37,592 nucleotides of DNA from Sphingopyxis sp. LC81 (GTDB lineage: Bacteria; Pseudomonadota; Alphaproteobacteria; Sphingomonadales; Sphingomonadaceae), in contig NZ_JNFD01000004.1 in the NCBI RefSeq assembly GCF_000756375.1, positions 1-37,592 on the forward strand. The letters run 5' to 3'. Numbering within the stretch: the stretch's first letter is position 1; each line of letters starts with the position of its first letter. Positions 26,070-33,437 of this stretch are shown one piece after another. The notes beneath the pieces were generated by a model. It was given only the letters and a program-made list of their open reading frames with translations, did not search any database and was not told the DNA's origin. Made by a program: the position numbers and the translations under genes.

Positions 26070-26190
26070 AGCCGGCAACCTCAAGGTGCTATTGGACCTT
26101 TATCGGTCAGGCTGACGGGAACGAACAGGCGAAAATGCGATTGTTCCTCGGCCGCTTGCCGGATCGGAATATGTGCGGAAAGGACCAATA

Positions 26191-26958
26191 ATGCGAGACA
26201 AGCTTGCCGGATTGAAGGAGAGCAACGCGCCTCTCTACCTTCAATTGGCGCGCAATCTTCGTGAGCACATCCAAAGCGGCGGCGTGGAACCGGGCGAGCC
26301 GCTCCCGTCCGAGCGCGAACTCTCGGAACGAATGGGCATGTCCCGGGTCACGATCCGAAAGGGCATCCAGAAGCTCATCGAGGAGGGCTTGCTCTTTCGT
26401 CGGCATGGTTCGGGAACATATGTCAGCGATCGTATCGAGGCGCGGGGTGCAATGCTAACGAGCTTTTCTGAAGATGCACGATCGAGAGGTGATGATCCTA
26501 GTGTCGTCTGGATGATGCGTAGCTACGCCAACGCCACCGACGAGGAGGCGGCCGCCTTGGAGATTCCGATCGCCACCAAGGTCGCAAGGCTCGCGCGTGT
26601 GCGCCTTGCGAATGGCGAACCGCTGGCGATAGAACATGCTGTCGTTCCCGCGGAGTTCCTCCCGGATTTGGATGCCGTGGGTGACTCGCTCTACGCAGCG
26701 CTTCAGAGTTCGGGGGTATTTCCTGTGTCCGGCACGCAGCGTATTCGGGCTGCCTTGGCCACTCCGACCGAAGCCGGGATGCTCTCGATTGCGCAGAGCT
26801 CGGAGATATTGCGCATTGAGCGCCTGACCCGTGATACGAAGGGTACGCCGGTTGAATTTACCAGGTCTGCGTATCGAGGCGATCGATATGAATTCGTCAC
26901 TGACATCGCTGCCAGCACAGCGTCGGTGTCACGGCGCGATCCTGTTGGAATGCCGTGA
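26191..26958 (+). CDS. GntR/HutC-family regulator with UTRA domain (NagQ/NagR-like)
   Basis: About 255 residues. N-terminal winged HTH (about 14-80): PLYLQLARNLREHIQSG, PLPSERELSERMGMSRVTIR and the wing HGSGTYVSD. C-terminal UTRA ligand-binding domain (about 95-240), including ARVRLANGEPLAIEHAVVP and the closing TRSAYRGDRYEF. HutC-type regulators of this kind (NagQ, NagR/YvoA, DasR) sense GlcNAc-6-P or glucosamine-6-P and repress amino-sugar genes. ATG 26191 is preferred over GTG 26173 because GGAAAGGA lies before it. It is the obvious candidate to bind the five TGGTAT-type repeats. Confidence 0.88.
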   Translation: MRDKLAGLKESNAPLYLQLARNLREHIQSGGVEPGEPLPSERELSERMGMSRVTIRKGIQKLIEEGLLFRRHGSGTYVSDRIEARGAMLTSFSEDARSRGDDPSVVWMMRSYANATDEEAAALEIPIATKVARLARVRLANGEPLAIEHAVVPAEFLPDLDAVGDSLYAALQSSGVFPVSGTQRIRAALATPTEAGMLSIAQSSEILRIERLTRDTKGTPVEFTRSAYRGDRYEFVTDIAASTASVSRRDPVGMP

Positions 26959-27022
26959 CGGAGTTTGAGGTGTGCCCACCACATCGCGCATATCTTGCTC
27001 GGTTCCGGGGCAGTTGATTCTC

Positions 27023-27039
27023 GATGGCGGCACGCCATC
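27023..27039. terminator. Short hairpin between convergent gntR and nagK ends
   Basis: GATGGCG-GCA-CGCCATC, a perfect 7-bp stem with a 3-nt loop, lies in the 79-bp convergent gap and touches the nagK stop codon. No T-run follows on either side, so termination here would be weak or Rho-assisted. Confidence 0.4.
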
Positions 27040-27919
27040 ACCGGCCAGATGCTAAAGACCCGATGGGCAGGCCGGCGAGAATCAGGGCGCCGTCGAGCGC
27101 GTCGCCAAGCGGCGCACTCAGCTTCTCGACGACACGGGCGCGCAGCCATGGCTTGATCCGCGGTGCGAGTCCACCCATCAGCACGCAACGGCTCGCGCCC
27201 TTAGCGAATATCGTCTCGATGAAGCGCTCGATATGCTGCGCGGCGTCGCGAACGATCGACAGCGCAATCTCGTCACCTATCTCCGCATATTCCATCACCA
27301 GTGGGGCAAAGGCGGCATAATCGGCCGGCGCTGCATCGTCCATCCAAGCGATGACATTCGGGATAGCATGGTCGAACTGCTTGGTCACCGCCTGACTGAG
27401 CTGTGTCGGCCGTGTCCGTCCGTCGAGCGTGCGCAGGGCATGGCGGATTGCACTGAGACCCAACGCCGCACCGCTTCCTTCGTCTGAAATGGGAAAGCCG
27501 TAGCCGCCGATGCTTAAACTGTCCTCACCGCGCTTGATCAACCCGACGCTTCCGGTACCGAGGATCAAGATCGCACCATCGCCGCCCATATGTGCACCCA
27601 GATTGGCGATGATCGAGTCGCTGGTTAACTGAACATTGGCAAAGGGAAAATCGAGCGCCTGGATTTGCTGCTTCATCCCCATCCGATTGATGCCCGCAAT
27701 TCCCATGCCGACCCGGACGCTCCCATAATCGCTGTCGGCGACACCACCATCCTTGAGCGCCTGGGTGCAGGCGTCGAGCAAGGATCTGTGCAGCGCGTCG
27801 AGCCCGATGCGCGTATTGGCGGGGCCGGCCTTCCCCGCACCCAATCGCAGGCCGTTCGCATCGACAAGCCTCGCTTTACTTGCGGTGCCGCCCGCGTCGA
27901 TGCCTAGATATAAGACCAT
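27038..27919 (-). CDS. nagK: BadF/BadG-type ATPase, probable N-acetylglucosamine kinase
   Basis: A 293-residue ASKHA-fold kinase. The phosphate-1 motif LGIDAGGTASKARLVD is at the N-terminus; phosphate-2 is ILGTGSVGLIKRG; SDEGSGAALG and the adenosine-type motif LMGGLAPRI follow. The BadF/BcrA family includes the GlcNAc and glucosamine kinases that sit in nag clusters of alphaproteobacteria and human NAGK. It would phosphorylate free GlcNAc for NagA. No TGGTAT repeat was found in front of it, so its control may differ. It closes the catabolic cluster; convergent with gntR. Confidence 0.85.
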   Translation of the reverse strand: MVLYLGIDAGGTASKARLVDANGLRLGAGKAGPANTRIGLDALHRSLLDACTQALKDGGVADSDYGSVRVGMGIAGINRMGMKQQIQALDFPFANVQLTSDSIIANLGAHMGGDGAILILGTGSVGLIKRGEDSLSIGGYGFPISDEGSGAALGLSAIRHALRTLDGRTRPTQLSQAVTKQFDHAIPNVIAWMDDAAPADYAAFAPLVMEYAEIGDEIALSIVRDAAQHIERFIETIFAKGASRCVLMGGLAPRIKPWLRARVVEKLSAPLGDALDGALILAGLPIGSLASGR

Positions 27920-28192
27920 ATTATCGACCCGCTGCCATTGTGATGGGAACCATGAAAGCTCAATCTAGCTACTGATAACAAATTCGCTACGTTATCTCCT
28001 GCTTTCCTCACTATGACTCCATGCGTGGATGGCCTCCTGGTCGCAAGAGCTTTTCTGCAGTGAAGACGGCGCGCACGCATCGACGAGGAGACCTGGGTCG
28101 GCATGGATGAACCCTGGCGGTGGAGTTCGCGGTTCAACCTGATAGTGCTCGATAGTCCTTTCTTTTCCATCTATATGACCTCGCGCACAAAA

Positions 28193-28327
28193 CTACTGAC
28201 AGGACCAAGCTCGGACGTCCTTCTTCGGCGTTGCGATCGCGATATCAGCCGCCAACTTCACACCCCGCGCCTCGGTACCTTCAACAATCTTGTCGACGAT
28301 CGCTTCTATCTCGGCGGCCTCTGACAT
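28193..28327 (-). pseudogene. Possible remnant of a small plasmid protein (44 aa)
   Basis: Starts MSEAAEIEAIVDKIVEGTEA and continues AIATPKKDVRAW. The composition is protein-like (charged helix with regular hydrophobic spacing), with GGAA some 14 nt before the ATG. No family recognised. The same frame extends upstream as Trp/Arg-rich nonsense, which suggests an out-of-frame relic of a longer gene. Confidence 0.3.
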
Positions 28328-28410
28328 CCCGTTGGGAGTTCCTTCAGCTCGGCTTGCGGCTATCCTTGAGCACTCGAGGGGCATAACCGTCGCCCTGCCA
28401 TGCCACCAAC

Positions 28411-28539
28411 TCACGGAGGAGGCCCAGCGCCGATGAAGCCATGACATGCACCGCTAAGCACATCATCGTTTCGATTCAGCATCTCGACCGCAGCCTGCAT
28501 AAGCCATTCTGCGGCCATCATCTTATCGACAATCGCCAT
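28411..28539 (-). pseudogene. Possible remnant of a small plasmid protein (42 aa), frameshifted
   Basis: Starts MAIVDKMMAAEWLMQAAVEM with an amphipathic helical pattern. After about 30 codons the coding-like signal moves to another frame (ASSALGLLRELVAWQGDGY, stopping near 28365), as if a frameshift had broken an ORF of about 60-65 residues. Function unknown; low confidence. Confidence 0.3.
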
Positions 28540-28561
28540 CCAAGCCCCCTGGTGCGGAGTC

Positions 28562-29791
28562 TCAGTGGGCAGTTGATGTTCCCGCCACCTTTATTGGGGT
28601 CGAACCACTCTGCGCAATCTGCAGACAATCACCGGGTCGCCAAGTAAGATGCTCGACGCCTTGCGTCCGCATGAGCTGCTCGAGTGCCTCGTCATACCGC
28701 GGCTCAGGCAGGTTGTGTGCGAGATAGACCGCCGTTGCCTCCGCGCCGGTGTCGGTGAGGGTCAAGCTCGCGATCGGCATCTCGAGGCCGAGATTGACCC
28801 GCATCCCTTTCACGAAATGGCGCTTCTCTTCGATCGCTTGCGTGACCAGCATTCTCTCTTCGAGCCGCTCATAGGGGATCCATTCACGGGTGACCGGCAT
28901 CACCGACATCTCGAATATCTGCGCGAGGCCTGACGCACCCATGGAAAAGCTCGCGGCCATGATCAAACTGCCGTCGCGATCGTCGGACCTCCAAAGCTCC
29001 TCTTCGGCCGCGAACCGCTTATGGAAGCGGCGCGCCATATCGGCATCCATGAGGAACGGTCGCTGAGGCATATGCTTGATCAGGATCTTCTCGCCATAGC
29101 GCGCACTCTCGATCGAACGGATCTCGCCGATCAGGATCATGATCCGGTCGGGCTCCGATCGGGCAATGGCCAGCTCCGCGTCCTGACGGCCCGCGATCGC
29201 GTCCTTGTCCTCAAGACGGAATGTCTCGGGCACGAACAGCCGCTGCGCGAGAGGGTCGCCCCGCACCTTGCAGCCGAGCGCTGCATTCAGGAGCTGCCGG
29301 CGAACAATGTACCAGTTGCGCTTGCCCGCCATGCGCGGATGCCAGTGGGTGAGCTGCGCTCGATCCCACAGGAAATGCAGCATCCCGCGCATCGACAGCC
29401 GCTGACCCGTCGCCTTCACATCGGGCTTGTCGTTCGTGAACGACGCCGGTGCCGCGCGCGCAGGACCCTTCGACAGCGGGAAGCCGAACTTGAGCGTTGT
29501 CACGCCATTGTCGATGTCGTCGACGATAGCGCTGCCGAGCACCTGGCCGAGCCCTGTCAGATGATCGGGCGCCTCATAATGATCGCAGTGCGGTGCGTGC
29601 CGCGGGCCCGTCCCGGGCCAGCGCGACAGCACATGCCCGCCATGTCGATGGGCAATATAGAGATCGAGCGCGATGTCGCGCCGGCAGAGGCAGCGTACCG
29701 CCTGCTTGAGCCTATAGGCTCGCGCCACCATCGCCTCGAACCCGTCTTCGCCTGCGGCCATTTCCCGGTCGAGTACATAGTAGCGCTGCAT
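28562..29791 (-). CDS. DUF1173 family protein
   Basis: About 409 residues. ATG 29791 follows GGAGG, and the protein begins MQRYYVLDREMAAGEDGF. A Cys/His cluster CLCRRDIALDLYIAHRHGGH and APHCDHY near 40-85 resembles a zinc site. GMLHFLWDRAQLTHWHPRM and NWYIVRRQLLNAA are typical DUF1173 blocks. DUF1173 proteins are confined to plasmids and integrative elements of alpha- and betaproteobacteria; the function is unknown. The gene is 2 bp after its upstream partner (29794-30294), a two-gene unit. Confidence 0.75.
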   Translation of the reverse strand: MQRYYVLDREMAAGEDGFEAMVARAYRLKQAVRCLCRRDIALDLYIAHRHGGHVLSRWPGTGPRHAPHCDHYEAPDHLTGLGQVLGSAIVDDIDNGVTTLKFGFPLSKGPARAAPASFTNDKPDVKATGQRLSMRGMLHFLWDRAQLTHWHPRMAGKRNWYIVRRQLLNAALGCKVRGDPLAQRLFVPETFRLEDKDAIAGRQDAELAIARSEPDRIMILIGEIRSIESARYGEKILIKHMPQRPFLMDADMARRFHKRFAAEEELWRSDDRDGSLIMAASFSMGASGLAQIFEMSVMPVTREWIPYERLEERMLVTQAIEEKRHFVKGMRVNLGLEMPIASLTLTDTGAEATAVYLAHNLPEPRYDEALEQLMRTQGVEHLTWRPGDCLQIAQSGSTPIKVAGTSTAH

Positions 29792-29793
29792 CG

Positions 29794-30294
29794 TCAGTCC
29801 TCCGGGAGCAATTCTGACGGCAGAAATGGCGTCCAATGTTCGCCGAGCTCGAAGTGATCGCTGAAAGTCGCCGGCGGTCCCTCTGGTCTTGTCGTCCAAT
29901 AGGGATTGTCCGCCTTTGCCGGTGTCAGCCCTCGATCGTCAGCCTCGACCCAGAGCATCGCCCGAGCAGCCATCAACTTCTCGAGCTCGCCGAACGACGT
30001 CGCGACCGCGAGCGGATCGCGGCCCGCGACCGTATACCAGAGGCAGCGCTGGTAGTCGTCGCCGGCACGGCCGAGGATGCTCGCCAGTTGCGCCTTGCCG
30101 TCATTTTCGCCGCGAACGATCCGTTCCATTGCGGTGCTGAGCTCGATGACAGCGCGCAGTCCCGCGATCGGATCGATACCGATGCTCGCGCCCGCAAGCG
30201 CGCGCACTTCCCACGCCTGCGTGTCGTCATCGCGAATATCGTAAAGCGCCGCATCGACATCGATGCCTTCCAGCCATAGATCCTGCAGCGCCAT
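29794..30294 (-). CDS. Hypothetical plasmid protein upstream of DUF1173
   Basis: 166 residues from ATG 30294, preceded by GAGGAGAA. Acidic overall; helical pattern with AGLRAVIELSTAMERIVRG and a C-terminal tail rich in Pro/Glu/Leu (TPFLPSELLPED). I do not recognise the family. It lies 2 bp before the DUF1173 gene and very likely shares its transcript and perhaps its role. Confidence 0.7.
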   Translation of the reverse strand: MALQDLWLEGIDVDAALYDIRDDDTQAWEVRALAGASIGIDPIAGLRAVIELSTAMERIVRGENDGKAQLASILGRAGDDYQRCLWYTVAGRDPLAVATSFGELEKLMAARAMLWVEADDRGLTPAKADNPYWTTRPEGPPATFSDHFELGEHWTPFLPSELLPED

Positions 30295-30369
30295 AATATT
30301 CTCCTCGTTTCTCTGCCGAACACGATATGAAGATCGGCATCTTATCAATTGGATCGCATCTGCGAATCC

Positions 30370-30963
30370 CTAATTCGCATCCGGTCGCACTCGTTTTTTA
30401 TCGTCCGCCTCCAGCCGCGCTCGCGCCCGTTCAAAGACCACCGGAATTTCGTTGAAGGCGTCCCAGCCCGCTAAACCGCAATAATCATAAAATGCCTGCT
30501 CAAGCGGTGTCACCAGTGCATGTCTGTCGTCGGCCGCAAAACCGATTACTGCGACCACCTCCGGGTCTCTGGCATCACTGCCCCCGATGTAGGGGTTCGG
30601 CGCATATGCGACGCGTGACTTCTCGATCACCTTCCGCCGAAAAATCTCGTAGACTGGCTCGATCGACTGTTCCCAATCCATATTCCCGATCTCGACCAGA
30701 CGAGCCTCGAATGCCTTGCGTACCGTGTCCAGCTTGGCAACCTGGACACCAACGAGAGCTTCATAGGCGTCCTGTACAGCCGACCCATATTCGCTCCAAT
30801 CGTCCTGGAGCGTTTCCCATCGCCTCTCGTCGTCGGCCATGTTCTTCAGGTGAGCCGAGATCGCGTCGCGCGCGATCTCGGATTTGCTGCGACCGGATTT
30901 TTTCGCGGCGGCGGCCAACTCCGCTTCATCCTCGCGCGAAAGCCGGACATTGAAAATCGTCAT
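30370..30963 (-). CDS. Ribbon-helix-helix protein with C-terminal extension
   Basis: About 197 residues. The N-terminus (TIFNVRLSREDEAELAAAAK, then SGRSKSEIARDAISAHL) is a CopG/RHH DNA-binding domain. The remaining 150 residues are acidic and unfamiliar, with an alpha-helical pattern and two Trp-containing stretches. ATG 30963 is preferred to 30969 because GGGAG then has normal spacing. It is probably a plasmid-borne regulator or antitoxin-like protein; no toxin was recognised directly beside it. Confidence 0.7.
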   Translation of the reverse strand: MTIFNVRLSREDEAELAAAAKKSGRSKSEIARDAISAHLKNMADDERRWETLQDDWSEYGSAVQDAYEALVGVQVAKLDTVRKAFEARLVEIGNMDWEQSIEPVYEIFRRKVIEKSRVAYAPNPYIGGSDARDPEVVAVIGFAADDRHALVTPLEQAFYDYCGLAGWDAFNEIPVVFERARARLEADDKKRVRPDAN

Positions 30964-31085
30964 TCGCATCTCCCGATGACAAGTCGGCCATGCGTAAGAC
31001 AGATTTGGAAGCCCTGCAAGTTTGTATTACGCCCTCCACGAACCGGCATCCGATGCACGGAAGGTGCGAAAATGACGGTGCGAAT

Positions 31086-31385
31086 TTAGCCAGGGGCCTC
31101 GCCAAACTGGTCGCAGATCGTCCACATCGAGACGAGAGCGTCGGCAATGCACAATTCGACGGTGCTGACATCTACCCCGACGCATGTCGCAATCTGGCGA
31201 TAACTCAAATCATGTACTCCGTTGAGGAGATAGACCGATCGCGCCAGCGGCCAAACGAGCTGGATCGCGAGCTTCACTTGGTCGCGGATGTCCGGCGCTG
31301 GGCCGATACTCTGCGCAAACGCGGGATAGTGCCTCAATCTGACGTGCAGCCAATAATTGCGCGCGATGCGGTGATGCAAGATCAT
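31086..31385 (-). CDS. Sigma-70 region-4-like small protein (module copy 1)
   Basis: 99 residues. The C-terminal half (about 44-85), LVWPLARSVYLLNGVHDLSY then RQIATCVGVDVSTVELCIAD, reads like ECF sigma region 4: a 'sort-of-conserved' first helix, the D-LSY-x-IA turn and the VDVSTVE recognition helix. No region 2 is present, so it is not a complete sigma factor. The N-terminus has HHRIARNYWLHVRLRHYP. Its ATG overlaps the stop of the upstream gene (31382-31385, ATGA). A paralogue lies at 32028-32315. Confidence 0.7.
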   Translation of the reverse strand: MILHHRIARNYWLHVRLRHYPAFAQSIGPAPDIRDQVKLAIQLVWPLARSVYLLNGVHDLSYRQIATCVGVDVSTVELCIADALVSMWTICDQFGEAPG

Positions 31386-31891
31386 CGACCTGCTGCCTTG
31401 CCTTCGCCGCCAACCAGGTGCGACCGAACCGCTATCAGCAACTGCGAGACCGCGGTTTTAGCCGCGCCGGCGTCAATCGTTCCGGCATCGATGTGACCAC
31501 CCATCGCCGGCGATCGCCATCGTCCATATGGCGACAGCAACGGGACAATTCGCGCGAAGCTATCGGAATCGAATTGCAGCCCGCCGGCCTTCGCAAAGAA
31601 GTGAGCTTTGCCGACGTCCAGTCCGATCCGGCGGCGACAATCCTCGTCCGTCCAACCATCCGCCACGACACACGCCGTCAGGGCGAGCTGCGATGCAATG
31701 CCCAACTGATAGAGCAGGTCGCCGGCGCGAACGAATTCTCCCTTCGGGAAAAACGCTCTCGCATTCTGCAGCCGCCACCGCGCAGCTTTGTGTTTTTCAT
31801 TGTCGAGCGAACTCGGTTCAGCCGAAAGAGAGATCACGCCGACCATACCCGCGGCGATCGGCAATCCGCCAACAAATGTCCGCCGTTCCAT
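31382..31891 (-). CDS. Twin-arginine/hydrophobic N-terminus protein of unknown family (module copy 1)
   Basis: 169 residues. ATG 31891 follows GGAGGGCGCC. The N-terminus MERRTFVGGLPIAAGMVGVI has an Arg pair before a short hydrophobic run, like a Tat signal or membrane anchor. The body carries DLLYQLGIASQLA (58-70), CRRRIGLDVGKA (85-96) and LLSPYGRWRSP (118-128), all kept in the paralogue at 32312-32854. The helical, repeat-like pattern could be TPR-related, but no family is certain. It is coupled to the sigma-region-4-like gene by ATGA. Confidence 0.65.
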   Translation of the reverse strand: MERRTFVGGLPIAAGMVGVISLSAEPSSLDNEKHKAARWRLQNARAFFPKGEFVRAGDLLYQLGIASQLALTACVVADGWTDEDCRRRIGLDVGKAHFFAKAGGLQFDSDSFARIVPLLSPYGRWRSPAMGGHIDAGTIDAGAAKTAVSQLLIAVRSHLVGGEGKAAGR

Positions 31892-31956
31892 TTGGCGCCC
31901 TCCAAGCTACGCGCAAATCGTGCACAAAGGAACGATCAGGTTCGGGGCGGCGAAGT

Positions 31957-32016
31957 CACCCCCTGTAAATTGTTATTCGAATAAATGAGGGGTAACATGA
32001 GGGTGAAGTTACGTCG
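31957..32016. promoter_or_regulatory. Dyad-rich promoter region of module copy 1
   Basis: Contains CCCCTGTAAATTGTT (31960-31974, identical to 2013-2027 before mucR), the perfect 12-bp palindrome TTATTCGAATAA (31973-31984) and GGGTGAAGTTACGTCG (32001-32016). The last resembles GGGTGTGACTTACGTCG upstream of copy 2 (32948-32964). Together they look like regulator-binding sites of the divergently duplicated module. Seen directly as sequence; function inferred. Confidence 0.45.
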
Positions 32017-32027
32017 GTTTCGGGCCT

Positions 32028-32315
32028 TCATTCGAATTCCCGGCGGACCATTCTGACCGACCACAATGCATCAGCGACACAGCGTTCGACGGTCGCCACG
32101 TCGACGTCGACCGCGATCGCGATCACCCCATATGGCAGCTCGTCGACCCGGTGCATGAGAAACACACGCCGCGCGAACGGCCACAATAGATCCATCGCCA
32201 GATCCAGTTGATCCAGGACAGGCGGATCGGCGCCGAGCCGGCGAGCATATTGCGGATAGCGTTTCACGCGAATCCAGAGCCAATAGGCGCGCGACAAACT
32301 ATGATGCCATTTCAT
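32028..32315 (-). CDS. Sigma-70 region-4-like small protein (module copy 2)
   Basis: 95 residues, paralogous along its full length to 31086-31385: shared HH-x2-R-x-YWL, R-x2-RYP, LLWPFARRVFLMHRVDELPY and VDVATVERCVADAL. The HTH (about 44-85) matches sigma region 4; there is no region 2. ATG overlaps the preceding stop (32312-32315). Translationally coupled as in copy 1. Confidence 0.7.
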   Translation of the reverse strand: MKWHHSLSRAYWLWIRVKRYPQYARRLGADPPVLDQLDLAMDLLWPFARRVFLMHRVDELPYGVIAIAVDVDVATVERCVADALWSVRMVRREFE

Positions 32316-32854
32316 CGCTCCGCCCCTTCGTTGCTTACCCCGGCGAGCCGGCGCCTCACCGTTCCTAGCAAGCCGTCAAGCGTAGCGGACACTCGAGACG
32401 TGTTGATCGTCTCGATCGCCGGTAGATCGGCCGCGAAAGGACCACGCCATTGCCCATAGGGCGAGAGCAGCCCGGCCAGCTCGAGCATGGCGGGATCACG
32501 ATGATACAAGCCGGCCTCGTTCGCTATCGCCAATGCCTTGTCGACGAAGAGGCCGATCCGCTGCCGGCACCAATCGTCGGAAGCGCCGAGTTCGAGCAAA
32601 TAGGCTCCAATGCCGAGCTGGGCCACGATCCCCGCCTGATAGAGTAGGTCGCGAGGGTCCCGATAAAGTCCAGCGGCTACGCCCCGGTTGAATTCCTCCG
32701 CTCGTTCGAAGCGATCGGCGCCGCGGCCGTGCAGCTTGCGCCCCCAATCGCTCACATTGTCGCAGATCGGCAGTATGCCGGTCAGCAAAAGTCCTCCGCT
32801 GGCGCGCGCAAGGCCCCGGCGCGACAAGCTCGTTGTCACGATCATCGTCTTCAT
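32312..32854 (-). CDS. Twin-arginine/hydrophobic N-terminus protein of unknown family (module copy 2)
   Basis: 180 residues. SRRGLARASGGLLLTGILPI (11-30) is a twin-arginine, Tat-like leader. The body keeps DLLYQAGIVAQLG (69-81), CRQRIGLFVDKA (96-107) and LLSPYGQWRGP (129-139) from the copy-1 protein, with different loops. The start is ambiguous: ATG 32854 or ATG 32845, the latter having AGG at a better distance. Family unknown. It precedes and overlaps the sigma-region-4-like gene. Confidence 0.65.
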   Translation of the reverse strand: MKTMIVTTSLSRRGLARASGGLLLTGILPICDNVSDWGRKLHGRGADRFERAEEFNRGVAAGLYRDPRDLLYQAGIVAQLGIGAYLLELGASDDWCRQRIGLFVDKALAIANEAGLYHRDPAMLELAGLLSPYGQWRGPFAADLPAIETINTSRVSATLDGLLGTVRRRLAGVSNEGAER

Positions 32855-32947
32855 CCTGCTGTTGTTCGGCCGCGGGTCCGCGTGGGCCTCGAACGACCGA
32901 CGTCAATGAAATCAGACTTTTTGCTGTCGCGCTATACCCAGAAAGGG

Positions 32948-32964
32948 GGGTGTGACTTACGTCG
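32948..32964. promoter_or_regulatory. Conserved element upstream of module copy 2
   Basis: GGGTGTGACTTACGTCG resembles GGGTGAAGTTACGTCG at 32001-32016. Each lies about 95-125 bp before the first gene of its module, so the duplication seems to include the control region. Confidence 0.45.
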
Positions 32965-33094
32965 ATAATACGGCTTCGCCGACACCTCGCTGGCGCGAAA
33001 ATAATCCGACATTTCGTCGAGAAAATGCGGAAATCTGCGGTGATGGATAGGGAGAGGCGTTGATGGGAGAGTTGCAGAGGGGAAAAGCGGGCCA

Positions 33095-33116
33095 CCGACC
33101 GGCAATCGCCGGTCGG
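33095..33116. repeat. Perfect 9-bp hairpin
   Basis: CCGACCGGC and GCCGGTCGG separated by AATC. Very stable, no T-run. It may be a bidirectional transcript barrier between the leftward module and the rightward DUF736 genes, or part of a plasmid site. Confidence 0.55.
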
Positions 33117-33370
33117 CAACCTGCTCTACTCGCTAGGGCCGCGATTCTGCGATCGCGACCAAGCTCGCCGAGCCCCTGCGGGTCTCGGCCCTTCGGGTAA
33201 CGATCAGGGGCATGGGCAGATGGTCGGCCGCCCATCGGCGTCCGCCGTCATTCTCGAGGCCTCGTCACGCTGTTCGCGTGCCGAGGCGCCGGGGTGCGCG
33301 CAAACCTGTCCCTCGTCCTTCTACGCCGCCTTACAGGCTCCCGGCGTCGCATCCGGCGGCACGCGGGGTC

Positions 33371-33437
33371 GCGCCCTGCGGGCGCTCAAGCAGAAAACCG
33401 GCCCCTCCGGGGCCTACGGCTTTCCACCGCTACGCGG
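33371..33437 (+). repeat. Ladder of three GC hairpins with triloops
   Basis: GCGCCC-TGC-GGGCGC (33371-33385), GGCCCC-TCC-GGGGCC (33400-33414) and CCGC-TAC-GCGG (33427-33437) are perfect stems with 3-nt loops of the form T-N-C, spaced 27-29 bp. The regular spacing and loop type suggest a structured element rather than chance, in GC-rich DNA where isolated stems are common. Confidence 0.5.

Larger units (their letters stand above)
27920..28561. other. Gene-poor junction between the catabolic cluster and plasmid genes
   Basis: A 642-bp stretch without a credible full-length gene. It holds the nagK promoter region (proximal about 100 bp, AT-richer) and two short complement-strand ORFs at 28193-28327 and 28411-28539 that look like remnants of small plasmid proteins. 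No IS termini or long repeats were seen. It looks like decayed sequence at the right border of the inserted cargo. Confidence 0.5.

Noticed and set aside
27023..27039. Classical Rho-independent terminator between gntR and nagK
   Set aside because: The hairpin is present but no T-run follows it on either strand, so only a weak terminator is recorded.
27940..27975. A sixth TGGTAT-type repeat before nagK
   Set aside because: On the complement strand TGGTTCCCATCACAATGGC is present, but its spacing is 15 bp instead of 11 and the second half is poor.
30370..30963. Toxin-antitoxin pair formed by the RHH protein
   Set aside because: The N-terminus is antitoxin-like, but the protein is far longer than usual antitoxins and no adjacent gene resembles a known toxin.
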